Origin: Lumnitzera littorea
Taxonomy: Eukaryota; Streptophyta; Magnoliopsida; Myrtales; Combretaceae
Length of the DNA: 64,000 bases
Direction: 5' to 3'
NCBI GenBank assembly: GCA_024138015.1
Contig: JAMXBB010000011.1
Location: forward strand, 82,581,934-82,645,933
Below the pieces are notes generated by a model. That model searched no databases. It saw nothing but the letters and a program-made list of their open reading frames with translations, and had not been told where the DNA came from. Shown one piece after another: positions 36,360 to 47,916 of the stretch. Position numbers and translations under genes: made by a program. How positions within the stretch are numbered: position 1 is the stretch's first letter; the number at the start of each line of letters is the position of its first letter.

Positions 36360-39109
36360 AGTTCAAAGTACATTAAAATAAACTTCTTAAGGTCAGGAAA
36401 TGTGTCTCAAAGTTGAGATATATTATTTACAATTTCTCTGCTATTTTAATTGATATATTACTTCCATTATTTAAAAAAAAAACTGCGAAGAAAACGGAGT
36501 CACAAGGAAGAAGCTCCGAATACCTTTCAACTGAAACCAAAAGTGGAAGAAGCTAAACCAACTAATGAGCAATTCAAATTCGAAGCAATAATATTAATTC
36601 AAATTTGATCCGATAATTGTTTAATGAAACTTCAGCTCAACATCGATCTGATAAGGTACTTTTGGGTTTTCCTTAAAAGGCCTTTAAGGATTGTTATTTC
36701 GAAAGGTAATTTTTTTTTTTAATCCTTTTTCTAGCTCTGTTAGGATTTGCTCCGATTTTTAAATTTCATTGATAGACGGGGAAAAAAAAAAAAAAACAAA
36801 GAAAAAGACAACCGAACAAACTGTCTATTAACCGTAACGTAATTCCCAATTTATTATACAAAGCTTGTGAAAACTATAAATAAAAACTGCCTCTACCGAC
36901 AACAAGCCGATATGTCCAGCCAATCGGACATGACCAATGCCCCTTCCCCATATATGAAGGCAGAAAAAGTAAGATAGGGGCAGGGATCAGACTAGGATTA
37001 AGGTAATAAATTACGTGGATGGTTAGTTACCAAATTTTAGTATATATATATATAATCCAACAACCAAATTAATGTATGGATGTATATATAGATATATAAA
37101 ATCCAACTACCCCAATTTCCACTACAAAACCTAACAATAGATATATTTCTTTTCTCAGGTATGCCCCATTTTGCCCAAGCTGAAAGCAACAGAGACTAAT
37201 AAACAAACATCTCAAACCCAACTTCACATCATATAAAACTTTGTTCTCTATATAGTTATTGAAAGCACATCCCACACGCTTAAGCAAATGGATTATAAGT
37301 TTTCAGTTCAGGCTCCTACTCTTGTTCCTTTGATGAAATATAATTTACTTTTGAATCCGAAACGAGAAATCTTTCCAAATGAGATTTTTCATTGTATGAA
37401 TGTGGATTAGGGACCACCAGAGGTGGCGATCGCGACGTCGTCTATCCAGTTGCATCCATGACAATCATGATGCACATCGAGTGCCACTACATCCTATTAA
37501 ATGGACAATAACAGTTAGATAAGACGGATTGTATACAAGGTAGATGTAAGTTTTGTGGACATACCCGCTCGGGCTAAGTCTAAAATTCTATATGTTAATA
37601 AGCCAATATAGAGCTAATGTCACCATAACTATGAAGCAATTAAGAGGAGAAATAAAAGAATGGTTGTTGGCGACTCTGAAGATGCCGCCTACCGGACCTA
37701 CTCAACAGCCAACACAGGTAGAGCCTCTCTAATACATTAACATCCACTGCATAATTTATTTATTTAATTATTTTTAATTTTGAGGGTGAAAATAACAGCA
37801 GAAGCGGCATTATTTATTATGTCCACATCCATCTATGGTTTGGTTCCATGGCGTTTTCTAGTAGCTGCAACGTCAGTCACAAGTTGCTCGGTCCAAGACT
37901 TTCCCAGAACCAGTCTTCAAGAAGCATCTAGTAGTTACCATTTCCCCATGCCAGGACTTCAACTGAATGCAAGTTGAGATATCAATTCTCTTGCATTTAG
38001 CTCATTTTGTCCATCAGCCCCACCTAACAAACCAAAATACACAACATGCAAAAGTGATAAATATGTGCCAACTCCTAGACTACCTGAAACACACATTTCC
38101 AGTTCTAACATTGTGTAAGTAGGGCAGCAGCAGCAACCACTTCCCCTTTTGAGTACATGAAACGTGAACTACCAAAAATGTTCTGGACAGAGAGAACACA
38201 CCAACTGCTAACACTTAAATTAACAAAGTTGGAGTAGATGAGCAGTCATATATCATGCCTGCAGAGAGCGAATATCAGGTTGTGGAGTATCAAAAACATC
38301 AGAAATGTATACGTTTCACATGCGGATGCTACCCCACTTGGGGCCATGCACGTTTCCTGCTGCTGTGCACTATGATCCCACCAGCAGACACCCATTCATT
38401 CGTTCAACAGAGAAAGTCACCAGAAACTATCTAGAACTTACCAGACTATCATCCCACTCAACATCACAAATAACAAAGCTTCTCCTTACAAAGGGACATA
38501 GATCATGTCAAACCTTAGATGCACAGCCAGAGGAATAACGACAAGCAAAGCAACAAAGGACAACTCATACCGAGTACTCCATCCACAAATTCTGTGGCTC
38601 AATAAAACCAACCTAAAATACCCATTCATCACATGAAAACTTTGGGCCTTACTTTGATTAACAATGACTTAAACAATGTACTGAGATGAAGCATGCTTGT
38701 AGATTTCAGTTTTTAAAGCGTTTGTCAATCAGTCTAACCCCAGAAAATTTGTGCTTACTAAAGCTGCAATCAAATACTTAAAATCTGTAATAACGAATTT
38801 GAAAACTATTTAGCACTAGCAAAAACAACAAACCCTATCAGATATCCTTCAGATCCTGTAAGCGCATCTACAACTGAAACTGCAACAGCCAAATAACAAG
38901 AAAGATATTGGAGCGGCAAATCAAATTAACACATGGTTGAAACCAGGTATTGTCCCATGACAGTATGATTTTACTTTTGGTTCCAGAATGATAGAATGAT
39001 ACTATAATTTAATCAAGCCAAAGCACATGGATCCTCAATAAGAAGAAAATATTCCATCATGTTCTCCCACTCAAATGTACATCAAATAAAAGTGATTCTA
39101 TTCCAACAG
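36360..39109. other. Intergenic region 3' of the F-box gene
   Basis: 37400-39100 is noticeably richer in GC and poorer in repeats than the surrounding DNA. Small frames at 37780-37977 and 38305-38538 (+) have no recognised motif. An AT dinucleotide run lies at 37041-37054. It may hold an unrecognised non-coding transcript; nothing further is supported. Confidence 0.35.
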
Positions 39110-39554
39110 CATAAGCTATTGCAATGAGCTTTATTATATCCCAAGCTTTAAGCAGAAGGCATCACTACATAAAGAGCATATACACAGCACAAAAATATAT
39201 TCTCAAACTACAATATTCACATAAGTAAAGGAAGAAGCGAAAAGAAGGCTACAAACTTGGAGCTTCCAAGCAGAACATAGTTGCATTCTGCACTTGCAGA
39301 GCAAATGCCTGAATAAAACAACCAGCAGATGCATCGGACTACATTTTTAAGTACCAGTTTAAGAAACTTGCTTTGCTTCGTCAACCAACAAAGAGTAAGT
39401 GACAGGCAGCAAGATTCAGCAAAGTGACACCGCATCAGATAAACATAGCAGGTGACAAAATTGTGGAGTCTGGTCTACGACTGATTAAGAGGCTTTTACT
39501 TCCTTTTCCTCTTCAGCAATCCGCTCACCATTAAGCACTTGACTATTTCACCCT
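39110..39554 (-). other. Terminal 3'-UTR exon of the F-box gene
   Basis: On the minus strand an excellent acceptor (CTATTTATTTCAG) ends at 39555 and is followed by non-repetitive transcript-like sequence. A poly(A) signal AATAAA lies at 39135-39130. The exon follows the intron described below. Confidence 0.5.
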
Positions 39555-39993
39555 CTGAAATAAATAGGAAAGGAAGATCAGTGTGAGGAAGTAACAAATC
39601 CAAACCAAAGAGAAGTGTAATAGGCAAGCTGAGTGCCCATTTATCTTCCATCACTAATGCTTTTTGGAAGAGCACTTGTACTTGAAAGTATGACGTAAAA
39701 TTTTCATTGAAGTCATATAAATGGAGATTTCATCGAATCTAAGCAACCTCAACATCTTTTCTCATACACAGAGACATAAAAAGGGCTCACATAAGATACA
39801 TTCACATGTTCATCAGCGACATCTGTATACATACGTAGCTGTTGATAGCTCTACATAGTAAAGACGATATTTTCAACTTCGGAGCTACAACAAGGCAAGC
39901 ATTGTCATTTCATTCTCCTAAAGAAAGAAAGCCCTTGACAACAGAGATTAGGGGAAGAGGGAGGGGGTTTCAGAGAAAGGCACTGTAATATAC
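39555..39993 (-). other. 3'-UTR intron of the F-box gene
   Basis: Donor CACG|GTATAT at 39993, acceptor TTTCAG ending at 39555, 439 bases. The exon junction is only 12 bases after the stop codon, too close to trigger nonsense-mediated decay by the usual 50-55 base rule. The splice sites are inferred from sequence. Confidence 0.5.
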
Positions 39994-40005
39994 CGTGGAA
40001 CGCGG

Positions 40006-41151
40006 TCAGAAGGAGTTCATCTCAAGGCAGTAGGTCCTCCTCTTTAGCAGCATCTTTGCTGCAGTCCCAAAAGGCTCCTCGAACGCTGAGGAGATCCACG
40101 AGCCATCTGCAGCCTCTTTCTTAACCAAGGACTGCTCGCTCGGTCTGATGGCAACCAAAGTCGCCCCATTGAGCACAACTCCATCGGGCAGCTCCAACCG
40201 CGGTGCGTACCACAACCTCATGTTGAGTGCGGGCACCAATGTCCTCTTTGATGCAGAGGAAGCCGATAAAGGCTTCACTCTAAGCTCCTCCAGCTGGTCC
40301 CTGTTCATACACAACACCCCCTGCCCATCGGCATCCGTAAGAACCAAATTGTCAAGCGTCTTGTGATCCGCAATTATCGGTTGTAACAAGTAATGCCGAG
40401 CTGATGCAGCAATCAATGAGCTGATTGTCCACACTACTCTCAGCTTCAAACCCCCATTTGTATAGAAAGAGTCCGGTATGCTCCCAGAATCGTCCGAGCT
40501 ATTATTGTTGTTGTTTCCTTCCCCAATGGAATCCAAACAACCCGAATTCTTCAAATAGACCACCGAGGAAGCGCCAAGTATAACGCAGTGATCGAGAGTG
40601 GACCCAAAATCAGCCCTCCACTTGAGGATAACCCCCTCGTCGACGCCAAGCTCTCCACTGGGCAATTCGATGCGGAGGAACTGGATATCATTGAAATTAC
40701 GGAGGACTTGGGTGGGGGAGTGGTGGGTGACGCCGGATTGGTCGGTCGCAGCGTCGTAATCTGGACCGACAGCGACGGAAGAGGAGGGGGCGTAAGAAGA
40801 GGAGCGTTTAGGGGTAGAGAAGAGACCTAGGGTTTGGAGGGGTTTGACGATGTTACCAAGGAAAGCGCGGAAGAGGGAAGAGATGAGGTTGCGCGATCTG
40901 TCACAGGAGACGATGGGAGAAGAAGAATCGTCATCCGAGATGACGCAGTCAACTCGTACGAGGACGGTGTCGACTTGAGGGACGAGGGAGTGGAAACGAC
41001 GGGAGACGACGCAGCAGCGGCCAAGGGCTTTGACGTCGGCAATCTTGTTGAAGATGAGGAGGAGGAGGGAGTCGGGAAGGCGGTCGAAGTGGTCCTCCGG
41101 AATGGGTTCAGGGTGGATTCCTGGGCTCATTGAGAAATATTGGTGGTCCAT
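40006..41151 (-). CDS. F-box protein, At1g30200/AUF1-like family
   Basis: Intronless 381-residue CDS. The start at 41151 (MDHQYFSMSPG) is preferred over the longer open frame because the F-box motif starts about residue 21 (HFDRLPDSLLLLIFNKIADV), the usual place in this family. F-box at about 21-62 ends RRFHSLVPQVDTV. The rest has no LRR or Kelch repeats but has family blocks FNDIQFLRIELPSGEL (about 153-168), LKLRVVWTISSLIAASARHY (235-254), and the very conserved C-terminus LLKRRTYCLEMNSF. Asn-run at 213-217. Known family role: substrate receptor in an SCF ubiquitin ligase through binding ASK/SKP1; AUF1 itself modulates auxin transport responses. Target here unknown. Family firm, exact paralogue inferred. 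Confidence 0.9.
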   Translation of the reverse strand: MDHQYFSMSPGIHPEPIPEDHFDRLPDSLLLLIFNKIADVKALGRCCVVSRRFHSLVPQVDTVLVRVDCVISDDDSSSPIVSCDRSRNLISSLFRAFLGNIVKPLQTLGLFSTPKRSSSYAPSSSVAVGPDYDAATDQSGVTHHSPTQVLRNFNDIQFLRIELPSGELGVDEGVILKWRADFGSTLDHCVILGASSVVYLKNSGCLDSIGEGNNNNNSSDDSGSIPDSFYTNGGLKLRVVWTISSLIAASARHYLLQPIIADHKTLDNLVLTDADGQGVLCMNRDQLEELRVKPLSASSASKRTLVPALNMRLWYAPRLELPDGVVLNGATLVAIRPSEQSLVKKEAADGSWISSAFEEPFGTAAKMLLKRRTYCLEMNSF

Positions 41152-41480
41152 AATTGGAAATGGGTTTGGATTGGGGTTAGGGCAGATAGATCTGAAGGGA
41201 AATGATGAGAGAGATTGAAATAGGGTTTTTATTCTTAGAGATGAGAGAGATTGGGGGAAAAAGCTTAATAACAATCTATGGAGTATGAACGGAAAACAGG
41301 AGAGAGAGAGAGAGAGAGAGAGGAAGGGGGGGTGGAGGGATGGGATGGGGCGTTTTGGGTGGTGGGAGAAGAAAGCAAGACGGTTTTTGTCTGGACAAAA
41401 AGGAAAGGTTGGAAGCATTAGACAGACAGACAGGGGGGCAAGAGAGAGACAGAGAGAGATGAGTGGGGAGGTCACAATAT
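41152..41480 (-). other. F-box gene leader, (CT)n-rich, open in frame
   Basis: On the sense strand the leader contains a CT run at 41322-41300 and pyrimidine-rich sequence typical of plant 5' UTRs. It stays open in the CDS frame, with an in-frame ATG at 41418, so an 89-residue extension is formally possible (see findings). Transcription start not determined. Confidence 0.5.
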
Positions 41481-42410
41481 GTTAGAGCTGGAGCAGATCC
41501 GAGCTGGTTTGGTCCGCCGGTAGTAAAATTGGCTTAGTTTGGTGCATCACCGGCTCACTGCCCTTTCCTTGAGTTTCACTGCTCTTTCTGTGTCTTTGAC
41601 ACTACACATCCATTTCGCAATTTTAAGGGGCGTACAAAATAACACGAAATAGATGGAAAGAAAAGGTAACAAAGGAAATGAAAAAAATTAGTTTTAAAAT
41701 TATCTTTAGATATATAGGATATAAATGAGAGAAAGTGAGATAGAGGTACTTGTTGCTTATGTTGTTTGACTGATATTGTACAAGGAAATGAAATTGATTG
41801 CAAATATTTGATAAACTAAAATATTCTTTATATGGACAACCATTTATTTTGTACCATTTTCTATAAAAAAAAAAAATAGAGAGAAACTTAGTAGCTTTAG
41901 AAGTAAAAATATTTCCATTGATTCCCACAATTCTCACCTACTTCTACTTTTATTTTAAATTAACGATAACGCAGAAAAAATCTAAAAAATGTCTGGATTT
42001 CATAATATAAAATAATACTAATAATATATGTTAGTAAAATTAAAATTATAATAAATTTCTAAAAAAAAACCCTCACTACACTAGCAAATGTAGGTCAAAT
42101 GAAAAATGTAATAAATTTTTTAAATAATAACAATATTGAACAATTAAAATAATAGATAAAACAAATAATAGTAATTGTAGAAATAAGTGTATAAAAAATG
42201 ATAACTATAAATTGGAGTAATTTGTAAGTAATGAGGGTAGTCAAGAAGATGGATTTGAATTTTTTTAGTAACTAATATATGAATATATTTAATAGTTAAA
42301 TTATAAGATATCAAGTTATTAATTATAAATAGTTGAAAATTTTTTTTTCCTTTAATGTAATAGATATCTAAATATAATATTTTTACTTATTCTTATTTTT
42401 GTTTTCAAAA
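41481..42410. other. Upstream region of the F-box gene, AT-rich
   Basis: Contains the presumed promoter near 41490-41600. Beyond 41640 it is very AT-rich with no frame of interest. Confidence 0.4.
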
Positions 42411-44490
42411 CTTTTGGCTAATTTTATTGATAAGCCCAATTCAAACATAACCAAACCTTATCTTGTACATATAGGAGACAAAACCCTTATGTAAAGGACA
42501 ATTTGGTCTCTTGCTCTTCTTCTTTGATTAAAGTTTTACTTTTTTGATATTATTATTGATTTAGATATCAGAATAACCACGTGAGAGTAAATTTCGATAC
42601 CCTACTAACAATAATTTGTTTTATAAAAACCCTAAAATGGAAAATTCTCTATCGGTAAATTAATAGAGCAAATATCGATCATCAATGTTGATGCTGTCTA
42701 TGGGAACTAGAAAACTGGAACTGGCACTCGTTGATGTGTCCTATCAAAAAATTTTCGGTTGTCAATTTGTAGACAAAAGAGATGAAGACAAAAATACGAT
42801 CTTTGCTCTGATCGAAGAGGGTCAAATTCCACACTTTTCTTTTGAAATACTTTCCGTCTTGTTCCCCTTGAATTTTCCAATACTGCAGCCGTGATATAGA
42901 ACTATCCCATTAGTTGCCCAATAAGGGATATAGAAGCATGATTCGGTCATTTCCCTCTAATATAAAAACCGAGCCGAAATTGCAAAGTACGGCCATGGAC
43001 GCACGAGTTTAATAGAATAGAACGTCTCCTACACGTATAGGCCCCAGTCTGGACCTTTCCATTCTTCATCACTCCCTATTATTGTGAAGAGAGTACATAT
43101 TTTCTTAACAAGCCTATAAATCTCGAGCTGTCTCGCTTCCTCGGATAATCTCGATGGTAAAAAATCTAAGAAAAAATCTAAACCAATTTCTTCTTAAATA
43201 ATCTCTTCAGTTTGAAAACCGGATGATTCACTTGCTAAGATAATCCCGTCATATTTATGTTTAAGAAAAATCTAACCATTTGAATAATCTTGCTACCATA
43301 AGTGCCCAAGAAAAATCCAACATGTTTAATTGTGAAATACTCAAGCATGATAACTCTGAAGACCACGAAGCTCGGGGAAAACCACTAAACTAAGGCACTT
43401 AAACCTAGTTATGTAACACCTAAACACAGAATTAAAACACTTGGGTGGCATGAAAACTCAACGGGCAAAGAAGCCCGAGGAAAGTCATGGGACCTTAGCC
43501 TTTAAGCCTGAATACTAAATGCTAAAGAGTAGCTCAACGATCTATGAACTTATGCGTAAATAAAAAATCCAAGGTCAATAAGCTTAGATATAATGAAGCA
43601 ACCCAAGGCAACAAATGCCAAATACTTAGGGATCCTAGGTAAGGAAAATTCTGATGTGTCCGGATCTTGGTAAAACCTTAGTAAAGGCATCAAAAGCTTA
43701 CACTAGCTAATGCTTAGTAGACCTACTTTATTGGATAATCTCATGGCACTCATGCTCAAGAAAAATCCAAATTGCACGAATAATCTAATAGCACTCATGC
43801 TCAAGAAAAATCCAACTTGCTCGAATAATCTTGAAGGCTTGAAAGCTTGAGAAAAATTCGATGACCTTGTTTAGCTAACCTTCATGGTATATAAGCTCAG
43901 GGACAAGCCCGACTCACCCTTTAAATCCGTCTGATTACCCTTATTAGCACATAAGCCTACGGAAGATTTGACTCTCTTCTTTAAGTCACTCAAATCATTT
44001 TGTTAGCATAAAAGCCTAAGGAAAATCTGAATTGCATGTGTCACATCACTTCACTTAATCATGACTCCAACTCGTTAGATCATGATAATGGCTAAAAATG
44101 CCTTTGAGAAGCTCCCCCATAGTATAGCCGCTTATCTTGGGGCCTTGAGAGCTTATATAAGTATTTGGTCTCCTTGTCAAACACTTCACTAAAGAGACTA
44201 GTAGAGGTAAGTTTTGATAGGTATTTTAGTACATGGGCCCTAAGGCCTAAACTGATTCGCCTATGGCTATTAATAAGCCTAATTCAGGTATACCCCCAGG
44301 TAAAGAACTTTATGGTTTCTAGCTCCTTCTCTTTTTCAATTGAGGTTTTATTCCCTTGATACTCTTACTGACTTAGGTATTGGAGTAGCTGTACTGGAGT
44401 AAATTCGATGCCCTAGTGATGTTTTGTTTTACTAAAAGCTTAAAATCGAGGAATCTCCCCTGGCAAATTAACGGAGTGACGATTGATCAT
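42411..44490 (+). mobile_element. Non-autonomous LTR retrotransposon with internal repeat field
   Basis: A block ending 42683 and one ending about 44490 are direct repeats. Shared order: TTGATAAGCC/TTAATAAGCC, TTGATTTAGATATCAG/CTGACTTAGGTATTGG, GAGTAAATTTCGATACCCTA/GAGTAAATTCGATGCCCTA, CGATCAT/TGATCAT. Directly after the first is TTGATGCTGTCTATGGGAAC (42688), a C-to-T and G-to-A decayed form of TTGGCGCCGTCTGTGGGAAC, the primer site and leader of Tat-type gypsy elements. The 2.1-kb body lacks RT or integrase. A short gag-like frame (42685-42894) follows the primer site. The left LTR start was not found; it may be truncated near 42411. Confidence 0.6.
43110..44035 (+). repeat. Degenerate short tandem repeats inside the non-autonomous element
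   Basis: Many imperfect copies of a unit of roughly 50-60 bp built from AATAATCT, GCACTCATGCTCAAGAAAAA and TCCAAxxTGCTCG. The clearest pair is at 43736-43835. Unit length varies, so this looks like an old expanded field. Confidence 0.55.
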
Positions 44491-44494
44491 TAAT

Positions 44495-45180
44495 AAATTC
44501 CACTATTACCAAACTTACTATTAGAATAAGTAAGGAATTAAGATAATGGATTTATGATTCCAATCAAGCAAATATTTTTTTTGAAAAATATTAGAGAAAT
44601 GTTTTTCCTAGTCATATTTTCTTTACCAAATATATAGAGGGGATTGGGAATATACATGATCCATATAAGCTGGGAATATGTATAATAAATTGAACACTAA
44701 AAACTTGAATAGGCCTACTTAATAATGGTTCAGGCCTAAGTTTGTTTCATGAATTGACTCCATGGGCTAATGATAAGATTTGGGAAGTTAAGTCCATTTA
44801 TTAGGAGTGTCTTAGAAAAATTTAGCTTATCAGGCTCGAAACAAGAATCGTTAGTTCAAACTAGCCATCATAGACCTTTCTTGATTAGTATGTGTACTCA
44901 ACAAGCTTAACGATAAGCTTAGGCTTTTATAGAGCCAAGAAGAATTCCATTCATAAAGGAGGACGCATCCCATCTATCGATCAACAAAAGTGATCTAACG
45001 AGTGTTACAAAAGATAATATTGTCCATTGATCCTTGGGGTCATCTAACAGATAAGGATGAGCCCCCCAAATCTATAAATAGTTGTTTTCTCCTCCTCATT
45101 TGACCACTTAGAAGATTTAGACAAAGTTCATTATGCTGCTACATACTAAGGATTGAATATTTATCCATGTTAATAATATT
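44495..45180. other. Unassigned repeat-rich DNA
   Basis: No gene or bounded element recognised between the LTR element and the tandem array. Confidence 0.4.
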
Positions 45181-46440
45181 TAGCTTCTACTTATGAATAG
45201 TGAAATTGATGCTCCCAGTTTGTTCATTGGTTACGAGCGCACATCATTATTGAGATTGCATGTTCCTCCTCTCGCTCATCTCTTTAGTTATATCCATTTA
45301 CATATCATCGAATTAAGACTTCTTTAGAATCATCAAAAGCATAAATCAGGTAAAGTGTACATAATTGACATCATTCCATACATTATTTAGCGATTTGCCC
45401 TCTTAAGAAAGAGAGTTAGGTAAGATGGAAGCTCTTAAAAGTAGTAGATTAGTTATGACCACATTAAACAAAACCCTCTAATATAGGAAGACGATGTTGC
45501 ACCAATTGTAGCACTAAATAACTCATATGAAGTTTTACTTTTGAATTAAGACTTGTTTAGAATCATCAAAGGCATAAATCGCGTAAAGTGTCCACAATCG
45601 ACATTAGTCCATACATTATTTAGCAATTCTCCCCCTTGAGAAAGAGAGTTGGATGAGATGGAAGCTCTTAAAAGTAAGAGACCAGTTATGGCCCCATTGA
45701 ACAAAACCTACTAATATAGGAAGATGATGTTGCACCAATTATAGCACTAAATAACTCATATGAAGTTTTACTTTTGAATTAAGACTTGTTTAGAATCATT
45801 AAAAGCATAAATCACATAAAGTGTACACAATCGACATCATTCTATACATTATTTAGTGATTCGCCCCCTTGAGAAAGAGAGTTGGATGAAATGGAAGCTC
45901 TTAAAAGTAAGAGACCAGTTATGACCCCATTGAACAAAACCTACTAATATAGGAAGACGATGTTGCACCAATTACAGCACTAAATAACCCATCTAAAGTT
46001 TTGTTTTTGATGCAAGCCATGTAAGAAAACTCCAAGGCTTTCAACTAATTCCTATCAATATTCATGCAATTCCTACCTAGAATAGTTGATGCTGCTACTC
46101 AATGAAATACTGCTTTACTTGCACCAAGGGTTGTTACATTAAAAGTTGTTAAGCAAGATCAAAGTAATTAAGCAATTGTAGATGAGGAGATTATGCCATA
46201 AGAGGATAGGTTACAATTACCCTTACTTGTAGCTCTTACTAATAGTGAAATCAATGCTTTAACCTCCTTCACCTATCACAAATGCACGTTATTATCGAGA
46301 TCGCTTATTCCCCCTCTTATGGACTTCTCTAGACACATCCCTTTATGTCTCATCCTATCAAGACTTCCCTAGGGTCATTAAAAGTGTAGATCATGCGGTG
46401 CACATGTGACTAACATTAAGTTCACACATTATGTGGTGAC
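45181..46440. repeat. Flank duplication around the 233-bp array
   Basis: 45181-45420 (TAGCTTCTAC, GAATAGTGAAATTGATGCT, then the first part of unit 1) reappears diverged at about 46230-46440 (TAGCTCTTAC, ATAGTGAAATCAATGCT, then TCAAGACTTCCC). The array therefore sits inside a larger old direct duplication about 1.05 kb apart. Confidence 0.65.
45310..46008. repeat. Tandem array: three copies of a 233-bp unit
   Basis: Units start at GAATTAAGACTT: 45310, 45543, 45776. Spacing is exactly 233 both times. All share GCATAAATC, CATACATTATTTAG, GAAAGAGAGTT, GATGGAAGCTCTTAAAAGTA and GATGTTGCACCAATT. Copies 2 and 3 are more alike than either is to copy 1. A diverged partial copy of the unit occurs at about 46350-46440. 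Confidence 0.9.
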
Positions 46441-47386
46441 TCTATTAAGGAGTTATTCATGAGGTGGTCCTATTAATCATGTGTTGTTTGCTGTGGATGC
46501 AAGAACCTAGTTAGGAAGCTCTTTATTTATCTCATTGCAACTCCTAAACATTTGCATTAGGAATGAGTGCACTTTATGATGGGAGTTAAGTCTTAGACCT
46601 ATCACTAGAAGCATAGCTAGAGGCTTGCAAAGTTAGAGGCTTACAAAGCTTTACCTAATGTATCCTAACTTGAGAATCAGCACAAGATGAAGATTCCTAC
46701 TTAATTCAAGGCATACTATACTCATGCTAAGTTGAGTACCAGACTTCCATCCAAGAAAGGACGACACTTGAACTAACCTAGCTTAGGTCGGTTGACCTTA
46801 CATGCCTATTATGCCCTATGTCCGAGCCCACTATGGCTCGAATCGAGTTGTTTGTTCACTTAACCTAACCTGGTATAACTTGGCTATTCTAACCTCCTTA
46901 CAACTCTTTTCATTTCTAGGCTATTCATTTAAACTGTCAAGTTGTTTAAAGATTTAAGTACTAATTTCACCAAGAGATAGATTGGATATCCACTTTTACA
47001 CTTTGTTAGAGGACCTTTCCTAAAGCAAACAGATGTCCCATGCATAAATCCTAATGACGATTCTTCAGACATTATTCCCTTTCTCCTTTCTCTACTTTTC
47101 CTCTTTAAAGTTGTCTAATAGGTTTCTATTTTTATTCTTCTTGCATTTTACCCATTTCATCATTTCCATTCTTGTAGAACCCTAATGGCCAAGTACATAA
47201 GCAATATTGGTATAAACTACAGAATTACATTAATGAATATACAAATTATTTTTCTTGAGTTAGTGGTGAGTGACCCTTTCACTTACTTGTGCATCATATC
47301 AAGTAAGTTTTAGGTCGCTATGGATTTTTTGGTGCATTACATCTGGTATATAGCTCATGGATTTGCTAAACCTTATTTATTTTGTT
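46441..47386. other. Unassigned intergenic DNA
   Basis: No gene or element boundary recognised. Confidence 0.4.
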
Positions 47387-47907
47387 GGGCCAATGTTACG
47401 ATTTACATCTTAACTTTGTTATTTTTTTGTGATTATACACTTGAAGTTTCAACTTGTCTAAATATACACCCAATTAAAGATTTAATTGTCATGATCTACA
47501 CCTCAATTAACTCCAATTTATATTGTCAATCCATTTGGCATGATTAGCCAATTGGATGGCTGTCCATAACCTTAGGGGGCTTGCCTGACCTCCCATAGGT
47601 GACCACTGACTACCCCCTAGGAATTTGTGAGTCGTGACCCACTTTAAAAATGTAGGTCGTGTAATCTACTTGTAACTGTTTGTGACTGTCTACAACCCTA
47701 TAAGGGTTACACAAACCCCTTAAGGCCATGGGTAGCCATTCCTTTGGCAAATCGTGCTAATTAGACTAATGGTATAAATTGGAGCCAATTGAGGTATAGA
47801 CCATGACAATTAAATCTTTAATTAGGCGTATAAATAGATAAGTTAAAACTTCAGATGTATAATTATAAAAAGTGGCAAAGTTGAGGTGTAAACCGTAACA
47901 TTACCCC
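47387..47907. mobile_element. Foldback Mutator-like (MULE) non-autonomous element
   Basis: The left arm starts GGGCCAATGTTACGATTTAC; the inverse of the right end starts GGGGTAATGTTACGGTTTAC. The inverted repeat continues for at least 160 bp per arm (to about 47549 and from about 47745) and, less well, nearly to the centre (GGATGGCTGTCC against GGAATGGCTACCC). A perfect 9-bp duplication TATTTTGTT flanks it at 47378-47386 and 47908-47916. Long inverted ends plus 9-bp duplication are the hallmark of Mutator-type elements. No transposase. Confidence 0.85.
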
Positions 47908-47916
47908 TATTTTGTT

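Noticed and set aside
40827..41218. Several plus-strand frames opposite the F-box gene
   Set aside because: Antisense shadows of the F-box CDS; no independent motif or promoter.
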